Assembly (NCBI RefSeq): GCF_004027225.2
Contig: NC_044282.2
Span: forward strand, 50,312,576-50,376,575
DNA length: 64,000 nt
Direction: 5' to 3'
DNA from: Strigops habroptila
Lineage: Eukaryota; Chordata; Aves; Psittaciformes; Psittacidae
Shown: positions 50,095-61,392 of the stretch, piece by piece
How the letters are laid out: every line of letters starts with the position of its first letter
How positions within the stretch are numbered: position 1 is the first letter of the stretch
Notes under the pieces: generated by a model
Told to the model about the DNA's origin: nothing
Seen by the model: the letters and a program-made list of their open reading frames with translations, nothing else
The model's database searches: none
Made by a program: the position numbers and the translations under genes

Positions 50095-50232
50095 TCTTCC
50101 TGCAGATACAAAGCACTTCATAAGCATCCTCACAACTCCCCTGTGAAGCAAGTATCATAATCCCTACTTTATCATTAATAAAACTTTTGACTTTCCAGAA
50201 GATGACACAGAATGTCAGTATCAGAAACAGGA
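50095..50232 (-). mobile_element. MIR/CORE-SINE-like ancient SINE relic
   Basis: Read on the + strand the order is aaagcacttcataagcatcc, tcacaactcccctgtgaagc, aagtatcataatccctactt, then gatgacacagaatgtcagta and cagaaacaggacctgaag. This matches, in order, the reverse complement of a MIR-type SINE (the 'cctcacaacaaccctgtgag', 'tattatccccattttac', 'gtcacacagc...gtggcagagc...ggac' blocks). A related L2 3' end is an alternative, since the tails are shared. Confidence 0.6.
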
Positions 50233-53200
50233 CCTGAAGAATTTTCACTTGTAGTTCCCTCTTTGATTATGAGCAATTTCCTCCCATCACTGCAGAGAAT
50301 TATTTTGATAGCAGTGCTACTGGAATGTTATGGCCAGATGTGTTCTCCGTAGAAACACATACTTGATTTATATAATAATATTTATAACAGGTAATATTCT
50401 GAAGATGTTTTGGAGGCACCTATTTGACATTACTCTTTCCTCGAATAAAATTACTATGATGTTGAAATTGAAGCCTAAACTTTCCACAAGAACTATTTAT
50501 AGAAATGTTAATTTTCTTGAGCTTTATAGAGTTGATTGACTTTTAATTTCTGTCTGTTACTTCCTTGATTGCATACTCAAAACATATAGGAGCTGTTCCC
50601 TTCTCTCTCTTTCTAGAATAGCCTTCTAAAGGAGAATATTTATTTTTCCAAATGCAATTTTAATTTCTTTTTTAAAATACTGGTAGTAATTATGAGCATT
50701 TTGGCCACTTTACAATCTGGAGAACTGACTAGAACTGGTTGAGATAGCTTAAGATTTACTTTTCTTTCAACAAATACATTTGAGTAGTTTTCATTTCTTA
50801 ATTTGAAAAGAAATATCGATTTTTTTGAAGGTATTTAGGAAATGTTTTCTGAAAGATATAAGGTATGCATTTTTAATGAAAATACTGTGGTTATGGTTTT
50901 ATTCCCTGGTCAATCAAACCTCCTGCTTCCTTTTAAAAAGAAAAAATGATGAAAAAAGGACACACATTTAAGAAAAAGGGTCAGTTTTTGAAAAATTCTG
51001 TAGTTTATATCATATTTTGAAATATCAACTTAAAATGGGGATTCTCTGATCAATGGACAAAGATAGTACATGTAAGGTGAAAGCTGACGGTAGAGGCATG
51101 AGAGTAGCATGAACAGGTTGAAGGGAGAGCTGCAGGCGTAAAGGTGAAAAACAGAAAATCTTGAGACTCAGACACGGCAGGACTTAAAAAGTGTAAACCA
51201 AAGAGTTTCCCTGACCAATTTGTCTTCACCCTGCATCAAACTTCTAACACTTATTATAAACACATGGACAGTCTGGATAATTACAGAAAAGAGTTATGTT
51301 GAAACCAAACAACTTGATGGTATTAGAAGCAGAAACCCTTAGATGACAGAAATATATACATAAGGTAGGGAACACAGCACTGTCATTTCCTGAAGAATTA
51401 CCTGTATGTGTATGAAATGTGATTTTTGATGGGGGTTTGAGTCAGAATCCATATGAGCTCTGCCTGTGTTGCATACAGTCAGCTTACACAGGCAGAATTG
51501 TTTTATTTTCTTGTTAGTCCCCCCAAGTGGTATTAAATCCCCATAACATTCTTCCTTGCACCATATTTGCTAATTAACTCTTCAAGCACTTGCATGTGTT
51601 AGAGATTAGTCAACCATAATTTGTTTTGTTAATATCTTTATGGAGAAGGGATCAGACATTTTTATGTAATCATGTTACCTTTTTGAGACAGAATTTCATG
51701 TAATTCAATTAGTCATATACTTAAAGTTATTTTCATACTGGTAGAGAAATTCTGGGATTTCCCAGAATAGTGTGATTTTTGTGGACTTCAGTTAAATAAT
51801 AGAATTGTTGGTCTTGCGTTGCAAGACACAACTTTGCAGTCAGAAACTGCTGGTTTTGCTTTGCAACGACAAAACTGCACAAATAAGTACTATTCTACCC
51901 TCCACTTATGGAACAGAAACCTCCACTGAAGCATGACTAGACAGTTTATTTGAGCTCCAGACACATAGGGATAAGTGGTTGGATATGCATGAGGACAGTC
52001 CTTGATCACTTCACTGGCCTGGACATGCATTGGTGGAGTTGTGCATGACTGCATGTGACACAAGAGTATAGTGTGCCCGGAACTGTGAGGAATCCAAGAA
52101 TTAAAGAAGTTTTTTCCTGGGGAAAAGCAGGTAGAAGGGAGCATGACGGCCAAGAAAGCAAGGGTGGGGTTTTGAATGAGAAAATCATATAACCCTGATT
52201 GCTCCTGTTGTAGTTAGGGATTCAAAGAACGGTCTGTTTTTCTACAAATAAGTTTGCAATCCATGTTATGATCATGCCTTAGATAAAAAATGGCAACTCT
52301 ATGCTTACTTGCAGTGGATTATTTACTGTCACTGTGTTGTGCAGAATGACTGACAGAATGCAGTCCTTGCTAAATGAAGCATCAACACACACACTCCCTT
52401 TTACCAAGAAGTTCCTTGGTCTCACCACTTGATTGCAGCTATATTTCTAGGATTGGCTCATATGGAAAGAAATATAGGAAACTCAGTGCACCAATGAATG
52501 TCTGGTGTCTTCCAAAACCAGCTTTCACTCACCTCTTTGTGTGATTTTATAGAGAGTCCCGGTATAGGTGAAGTGAATACTGTGCAGGAAAGGGCTCATG
52601 AACTAGAACATGAACTCAGTGTCTCATGCCAATTGCTTGCACTGTCAAGGGGTCCAGGGCCACTCCCAGCCAGAAGGGAGGGATGGCATCATCTTTCCAG
52701 TCAGAAGATCTACTGTACATAATCTCTCTGTATATTGCCTCCTCCAGTCTTGACATTGTTTATGTTTTGGCACAAGTAAGGATCACTCACTACTGGCAGA
52801 AAATTACCGGGTCTCAGAGGGAAAATGAGGTTCAGCCTATGTGCTCAGAACTGGAACAGAGCACAAAGGCAGGCAGGACCTGTCTTTCATAGTCTGTTTT
52901 AACACTATGGAAAAATTGCTGAGAGCTACTGAACATCAACAATCCATCTAAGGATTCTTAGAGCCTTTGGGGTTGAGAATCCACATTAAAAACTGTACCA
53001 CTGCAGTGCCTGCAATGTCAGGATTACTTCAATAATTCATGTCCTTACACTATGTATCGTTACAAATATTTAAAAAAAACCCCTCTATTTAATCCCATGT
53101 TTACCTTTTGCTTTATTTTTTTCCTTTTGTCATCATTCTGAGGATTAATGCTTACACAGTTGTTTTGTGTGCCCAAGCTTCCAAGATTTTCTATTATACA

Positions 53201-56200
53201 CAATGATAACTTGTTTACAGAGTTTTCCAATTCACTTTTACACCATGTCAGCAGACTGAGTTGTGATCTCTTGTCTCATGCCAGCAGAAAGGGAATTTAG
53301 TTATTAGACAGAATGTAAAGGTGCAGTGATTTTGTATCTCATTACTTCTGGGGCCACCAAGGAGGATGAAATAGATCCCACACACCTTTTCAGTTAGTCA
53401 GACTGCTCGAATGTGATTTTTCAGATAATGACGGTAACAGCTCACACAGCACATTTGTATCTATGTTTAAGAGCTAAGTAAAGCCATTTGAGCTGTTACA
53501 CAACGCCAAATGTTCTCCTTAACCCACAGTTTCTCCTGTCATAATCTAAGCTCTTCGGGTTCTTGCAGTAGCAGGGTAAAAAGACTGTGACTAGGGAGGG
53601 ATTGATGCAGCAGGGATTGCTGTTTTACATGCTGAAGATAAATTAGCCAGAGAAATTACACCCTCTTGGGTTTTGTTGTTGTCTAAATCTCAGACTTTGC
53701 AACTGTTGTCAGCCAAATTACTTTGGGATTTGTGTATCACTTCGCAGTTCATTTGAGAGCAATGCTCAGCAGAAGGCATGCAGCCCATCTCCTGCCTTTC
53801 CCCATAGCTCTCCCTGCACAGAGCACTTTGTGCTCTATGTGACACAAGTATAACTTCTGTCTTGGTACTCCACCTTTTAATATCAGATAGCAGCAGAGCT
53901 TTTGAGATTCATGATAATGCAGCTCCTGAGATCTTGAGCACTGTGGCTCCAGGCAGCTCACTGATGAGCTTAGTACAAACATGCTTGAGAAATTTTGAAA
54001 CTCTGCGAAAAAATCTATTTTTGTGGGAAAACTGGTTTGCAAGGCCGACTCCTGACTTACGTAATGGGTACATAATGGGTCTTGTAGCTGAGTCCCATTT
54101 CTTCTTTGTAATCTGCAAGACTCAAACTCCATTTTATATGAAAGCACAGTCCTATAAACCAGATGGTGGGAGAGAGAATTACTGCATGGGAATTTTGAAA
54201 GTGATTGTACTTCAGGGGGTTATACCTCTCTCTCAGCTCACTGAAAGATTTGAAATCATCCTGTAGGTATAATATTGATAGGAAGCATTGTTCATATAGA
54301 TTTTGATGTTTCACTTCATGCTTTCTAGCTATTGTGCTACTTAAAGCATTATGGGTGAACAGTAGTCTGAAATACTTCAAATAACAGCTATTTCACACCG
54401 TTTTCAACTGACAGTCAAAGAAAAATGTCTTGCAGAAGTATCCTGGCAACAGGGCTTATAACACCAGCGTAATTCTTGTACATGTATTAGCATGCTGTGG
54501 AATATCACTGTGTTCAGAGAGGAGCGATGCAAATACATTTTTTTATCATGAAGTATCCGTTTTCCTGAACTATAGCAATAACAATTGACTAACCATCCAA
54601 GCCAGGGTATTTGTATGGAAAAGACAATAAAAGCCAAATAAAATCAGGTTGCGTAAGCAAAGCAAGACTTCGCCATTATTAGTGTTAAAAATCTCTCCCT
54701 ATTTTAGAATCAGCAATCCTCAACCATGGGGCTGTTAATCTGAACTCTCTGTATTCAGATATTCATATAATGCCACAGGTCTTTAAAATGCTTAAGAGTG
54801 ATTTTAGAATTTATAGGAAACATTCAGTGGTGAAACCTGCAACTTTGTGAGGGAGGTGGTAATGGGTGGTAAAGCCCTTCCATAGAGAAAGAATAATAGT
54901 TTGAATCCAACCAACAGTTCTTATTTAGTCACAGGCAAAGTAAACAGCAGCCTACAGCGACAGACTGCCTGAGATGGCAGATGAGGACATGCAGTGCATT
55001 GCTTGAATAGCCAGGCTCTGCCTCCTACCTGCACAGCCTTCTGCTCTTTCGGTGCTGTCACTGAGCAAGGGATTGTGTTTTTGCAGCAACAAGAGAGAAG
55101 CAGTGGGAGTAGGAAGCTTAAATTGCCTGGGTTCTTCCCAGCTTTCTGGCCTGGCTCTGCTCCTTCGCCTCCAAAGCGCCTTGTCCTCATTTCTGCACTC
55201 AAAATGCCAGTTTGTGTACACTGTCAGGAAGCCTTGAAACCAAGGAAGAAAGTGACCCACATGACCTCAAGTGTGGAATCAGTTCCAAAAAGCAGAGTGC
55301 CAGGGAATACCATGGCATCTGCTACGGACTCTACTGATTTTGAAGAGATTCAACTGTAATGGCAGTAGGTAGTGATATGAAGCATAAAAAGACATTGAAC
55401 AGATCCAAGCATCCCTTAAATATTCCTGTAGGCAGCCAGACTTCAATGGGCACAACTCTGTGACACAACCCCACCCCCCAGAACAGAAGGGGGGTGTGGA
55501 AAAAAGAAAAGCAAAAGATGTGATATGTGACTGCTGCAACTATGTGAAATACTTGAAATAGAATCTCTTAGAAGTGTTGAACCAAAGAATTTTTGTGCGC
55601 ACATGCATGTATGTTTCTGTGTGTGTGTGGATACTGTTCCAGCAGAATTAATACAAGGTTAAGTACAATCTACACATGCCCTTACTTCAGTCACGACAGG
55701 TATCACCTGTTTTCACATACCCAACATAAACCCAATATAAACATATATCATATATACTGGCTAATACCACAAGGAAGGTGATTCTGTGATAATGCATGAT
55801 TCAAGCTGAATTTGTACTACAGGTGATTTGCGAGTGCTTGGATCCATTGTTATTAAATGTAGGATCACATAGACTCCACAATCAGAAAACTTGAGCTATA
55901 CAGGCTACTTGATTAAAACCTGGTGTTTCTGGGGCAGTGTGAATGAAGTTTAATACCATGAATTTTCCATTAACTGCTTCATTGGTTTAACATATCAGCC
56001 AAAAACTCACCTCCTACTTGCACAGAAGCATCCACTGATAGCCACTTCTTTGTGCTTTTGTATCTGTAGCTACAACAGATGTTATGATGTTATGCAGAAA
56101 ACATCGAAGTGGTTTTGTTCTTTGCATCTTCACCTAATGTAAGAATAACAGAATTTACTGAGCGAAAAACAATTTAGAGAGGGTTAATTGTTGGTGCAAC

Positions 56201-59200
56201 CAGCTAGATGAAAACTCATAAATTAGTCCTGACCATTTTATTGGTAATAAACTTATAAAATTTCAGATGGGGTAAATATTTCCTAGCTTTTTTAAATACC
56301 TCTAAGTGCAGTTGGTTAAAAAGTTCTTCTTCCCACTCTGACCTACAATAATATGCAATTTTGAGTAGCTGCAGCACAGTGTACTGCAGGTGGTGACGGT
56401 ATTTCAGTGGCAGATGAACTTCTTCCTACTGAAATGGATTCTTAGGTGAAACAGCTTTTGATGTCTTGAGGCTTTTGGAATTTCAAGTCCCACTGCATTT
56501 TGGCAGAACCCTCATATGTGAGGAGTGATTGAAGAAGAAACAGAGAGCAAAGAGTAGACCGTGCTGGTTTTTTCGCATTGATTCACCAGGCATTTCTACA
56601 CTGCAGCTGTGAACGAGAAATAGAAATAATACTATAGGCTTGAGGACCTTATGTCAATGATCTTTAAGATGTCTCTTGGTGTAGAGCAGTAACATTAATT
56701 TAGCAGCTTGTTTTAGCCTCAGGTTTACTTGGTTTAATTTTACTTTTTTTTAAGCTACAAATTGCCTTTTGTATAAAGGCTGAGATGATTAAAACCGGTT
56801 CTGTATAGTTCAATCTAATGGTCAAAGCAGAAACCAGAGACACTGGGGGCAAAATATGTGAGGCAACAAGATTTATGTATGCAAGTACATATTTATACTT
56901 TTGAAAATACTTGTTTTTCTGTTTTCTGTATCAGTAAAGAACTAATCTAGATAATAGTCTTACTAACATGAGGAAAAAAGTGCTTAGCAAGCTGAGCAAT
57001 TCTACTGCCACCCCCCATTCACCTGTCGTGTTACTGTGATGACACAGTGAAAAGGGACAAAAGAAGCTGCCAACAAAGAGAAGTATTCCCACTAAACACC
57101 TGAAACATTTTTATGGAAGACAAAGACAGATGAAAGAGGGAGACAGGTAAGGAGGAAGGCTAGGAAGAGAGCTTTGCTGAAACCCTGCTTAAAATAAGAT
57201 GAGGTGTGTGAGAACGAAGCGGGCAAGACAGAAAAGAACTGTGATCAGCAGGTTGACTTGCTGCAAATCCTTTCATATTCTGCAGAGGACCACAGGAAAT
57301 TTCCTGAGGGCAGAGGTAGCAAGGTACTGAAAGGCAATTATATCTGTTTAAAGTGGACAGAGCTCCTCCAGGCCTATACAAATTACATCCATGAGTCTGA
57401 AGAGGAAGCAATGAGGGAAGAAATAGGAAAAACCTTGGCAAGAGTTTTGAAATCTTGCCAGCAATGGCAGTGACCCCAGGGAAAGGGACAGATGGCTAAC
57501 ACAGTTCCTGACACCAAGAAATTAGTAGGAACAACATGCCCATGAAGTTGACTTCTGCTATGAGGAAGATTTTGGGATAATCAGCAAGGTTTTTCAATCA
57601 TTTTCATCAGTGTGCATACATACTCTTGTGCTTCCTAGAAAACAGGAGGGACTAGGTGATCTCCTGGCATCTTCTGAAGTCTTGCATTTTTTAATTTCTC
57701 TGATTTAAAATAGCTTGTCAATGTCAGCTGTACTGTGAGAAGAAAATTAATTTTAAAATAAGGAGAATTTTCCTTCATCCTGCTATACATACAGACCTAG
57801 AAAACAACTCCATTATGGGGGAAAATCTGAAAAATAAAGATGATGTGAAATATGTGAGTTATCGTGCTGCATATAGAAAAGACAAGATAATAGCATATTT
57901 GAAGTCATTCAAATGGACTCAAAAGCATAGTGGGAGGGTGGAGGCAGAGACAACCAGCAGTCTAACATTTTCTACACATTCCCCTATTAGCAGTTGCATC
58001 CTTTATATTTCTGTTTTGAAATGCATCTAACAAAGTACTTAACTCCTAGAGAAATCATTCCCTCAGACCCAGCTTAAAATATGGCTTAGTTTGTATTCTG
58101 GCATTTAGCATCGCTAAACTGAATAATATTCAGGATAGGGTATGAGAACTTTGTAAAAACCTCTTCTTGTCAGAGGAGTTGTTCTCAAGTATCAATTAAG
58201 ATTCCTTTCTCTTAATGGAATGAAATATTCCATTCATTGTGCCTGACAAATCATCCTGCAAAAGCTGCTTCTGAAGACTGTGTTTGATCATTTTATCTCA
58301 TGTTTTCTCTACAATGAAAAAAGAAATGGGCTTGAAAAACAAAGACTATCAGGTAAAGATGTAGTGTAAAAAACAAGTTTTATTGACTGGACAAGCATAA
58401 ATGCCACAACTCACAAATTATTATATTACGCAAAATACCTTTATATGTGAAGCCTTTTTAGTTCAGTTATGGACAATTGATTTTCAGTAATTATTTTTGA
58501 AAGTATTAGTAGGAGTAATCTCACAAAGATTATGAAGCAGGAAAACATATTGAACTTTATTGTCCCACATTGATATACAGAGAGGTTATTTACTGCTAAT
58601 AAGTAGAAGACAATGTAAATTCTTTGCAGGAGAGAAAGTGATACCTCACAACTGGGATTTTTTTTTACAATTTTCTTTTTTCCCTGACATCATGTCATAG
58701 CAATGTTGTTGCATCAGTACTAAAGTTGTTATTTTCCAGATTTATTGGTTTTTTACTTTGCTAAGGGAAAAAAAAACCTGCTAAACTTACTTCTTCCCTA
58801 GAAAATGGCCTATCTTCACCAAGAAAGTTGCAGAATATTGTTTCTACCCCGTAAAGTGTTGAAATAACTGTTCTTTTCCAGGAGCAAACTGCCTACTGAG
58901 GTAGAAACCATAAATTTAAAACTTCACAGACTGAGAAGAACAGAATCTGGCTCTTGCACTTCCTCTTGTCTGAATACTATGGTCACCTTCTTACAGAATA
59001 ACTGGGTGGCAACACCTCTTCTGATCATGCTTTAAGGGGCAAGCTACAGCTGTGATTATCTGCTTGAGATAGTACCTGGTATTTCTCGGGAGACAACCCT
59101 TGTCTTTGGTTTCAGACACAGAGAGAGGTCTCTTGGAGTTGACCTCTCAAGAATTTCAGAAACTGGAATTTCTAAGTAACTTCTTGCTTACTGTGTGGGA

Positions 59201-59533
59201 TTCCTCAACACCTTTCTGAGGTATATGACTCTTCTCAGTCATCATATAAAGAAGGGAAGGAATCTAGTAGTGTGTCCTTAGTTCACCAAATTAGATTATG
59301 CAATGCTTACTTCATATCTCTGTAAGTTTCTTTTATTTAAATTTCTCTTTAGCTGTGCAAAGCAGTACATCAAATCATTTGTGAACAAAAACTCTACAAA
59401 TCTGTTGGTTCATTAATGAGATAATGAGTACTCTGGGTTTTGCAATACTCCAGGCTTCGTAATTCTGAGAGCAGTCTGTCTGTGTCCATCAGTCTTCCTT
59501 GTAACTGTTCTCTAAGTATAGAACTAGCAGGGA

Positions 59534-59552
59534 TTTTTTTTTTTTTTTTTTT
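59534..59552. repeat. Poly-T tract, 19 nt
   Basis: Uninterrupted T run. Simple repeat. Confidence 0.85.
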
Positions 59553-59884
59553 AGTTTGTCTTCTAATGCTTCCATCTTTGTAAGACTTTTGCGTGTTCAT
59601 TGCATATATTTATGCATAGAGTCTGACTGACAGGCAATAAAATTACCCATTGGAAATTAAAAATCCCCCAAAAAATAACAGAACAGAAAAATCCCAAACA
59701 GATCCCAGAAAAAAGCTGTTGAAATCTTATGGAATCACTGGTGCAAAGTTGGTACATTAACATCAGCTCTCCCTTGAAAATACGCCAAGGTTGAATGTAA
59801 GTAATTCATCATTCAGATTCTTTATCTGACGCTTGCAACCTTGAGATCATTTGCCTGTTCCCAACTAGACAGAATTCAAATCCA

Positions 59885-60010
59885 ATTTGTAACAATAAAC
59901 TATGACTTTGAATGGATCAATCACAATTAGTTCTCTTTGTTATTTTAATTGAACCACCTTGTAATTACTGAAGTATTTGTTTTTAATTATCAGTTCTCAT
60001 TTGTTCTAAA
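59885..60010. promoter_or_regulatory. Candidate conserved noncoding element (motif-rich, low confidence)
   Basis: A dense run of developmental factor-type motifs: AACAAT (SOX-like), ATCAATCA (PBX-like on the reverse strand), CAATTAG, TAATTAC and TTAATTA (homeodomain core). No repeat similarity was noticed. Conservation cannot be judged from one sequence. Confidence 0.2.
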
Positions 60011-61342
60011 TGACTGTATTCTGCTTCATTCCTCCAAGAACAATTTAGAAATATAAAATGGAAACCTCAATAGGTTCCATTGTGGAAAAATAATGAATTT
60101 AAGAAGTGAATAAAGGATAATGATCATCCCAGAGATATAGCTGTTAAAATATGAAGGAAAATTATATTTCCAAAGTAAAACATTACTTTTCACCCTTTAA
60201 TAAAAGTGTCACTATCACATCATGAATATCCCTAATGGTGTTAATCCACCAAGGCTCTTCTTCAGCTTTATCTGTCCTTCTGAGCTTAGACAGTCAAATC
60301 AACCGCTCTGTTCCTAACCTGGCATTAAAGGTCTCTTACTGCTCTGAGTATATAGGTCAGTGACTATTCCAGAAATGGGTCAATTACCTATTTCATTTAA
60401 GTTCCCCTAACATTTTTACTGTTAGTTTAATGAAAGGAGAGAAATAGACTGGTTTGGCACTGCAGTAAAAATCCAAGCTAGTATGAGCTTAACTAAATTT
60501 ACAGTAGGGAAAACTTTTACCACAGCTCAGAATACATTCCTGACTAACCACTTATGGAGCAAAGGAAGAAGTCTGTGTAGAAGAAACAACCTTTCCCAAA
60601 GGTGGATGTAGTGATACACACACCTCCTCCACCTCCATATTTGTGGAAATGCCTGTCAACAAACAGAATAGTTCATTCCTCTGAAAGGTGTTCATGAGTA
60701 GGCAAACATAAAAGTTTTCAGATGTTCTGTGCTAAGCTGTGTCTTTTTCATGGTTATTCGAGAGGCTATCACCTTCATCAGAGCATCCGGCTTCCCAAAG
60801 CTGTATGTTAATGCTCATTATCTGCTTGGTTACACTGATACCACTGGTAATGCAGGACTGGGGAGGCATGGGCACCAGCAGCTGCAGTGTTCTGCCTGTT
60901 CAAGTGCCTCTGCTTGTCATAGGTTTAAATGAGACATAAGGAGTCACCATGTGAAATGTTAGAAGGGCCAGTATGGGAGGAAAAATTATTGCTGCATGGT
61001 TCTGTCATCCAGTTTTCTGCCTGTGGAAACAGCCAGAACCTCTTTGAAGTTTCGGTATCTCACACTTGACTGTTCTACTACTTTCATCAAAACAGTGGAA
61101 CATTAAACTCATGACTCAGAACTCATCCGCAGTATTTCTTTGCTTCTTTGGGGTTCTTGGAGACAATGCACTTTACAACATACATCCTTTCATTATGAGA
61201 CTGACTTTTTTATTTTTTCTTTGTTTTCACAGGGACATAAATTTAAAAAAAGCTGTGGGTTTTGTAATGCTTCAAAGCTCCTCATTGTGGCCATTCTGAA
61301 ATAGGCTGACCTGCAGGGAGGTACTTTTCCTGAGAGCATCAT

Positions 61343-61392
61343 GATGATCCTTATGGGTCCTTCCAACTTGAGATATTCTATGAGTCTATGAT
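61343..61392 (+). mobile_element. CR1 3' tail fragment
   Basis: gatgatccttatgggtcctt followed by ccaacttgagatattctatg and agtctatgat matches the last 50 bp of a CR1. Diverged and very short. Confidence 0.7.

Larger units (their letters stand above)
50233..61342. other. Long intergenic stretch, no supported gene
   Basis: AT-rich, mostly unique-looking sequence. Overlapping open frames of up to 134 codons around 53749-54380 and 54921-55359 lie on both strands, lack known domains and show no splice-supported structure. A T19 run lies at 59534-59552. A homeodomain/SOX-motif-rich patch at 59885-60010 is listed as a candidate element. Confidence 0.5.

Noticed and set aside
53749..54380. Overlapping open frames of 107-134 codons on both strands
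   Set aside because: They overlap one another in several frames, have no known motifs and lack promoter or splice support; they fit chance in this composition.
54921..55359. 121-codon + strand and 93/102-codon - strand frames
   Set aside because: No recognisable domain and competing frames on both strands; not supported as coding.
57204..57473. 89-codon acidic/basic frame (ending KSCQQWQ) as a small gene or retroviral remnant
   Set aside because: I recognise no family, and flanking sequence shows no continuation, LTR or splice signals.
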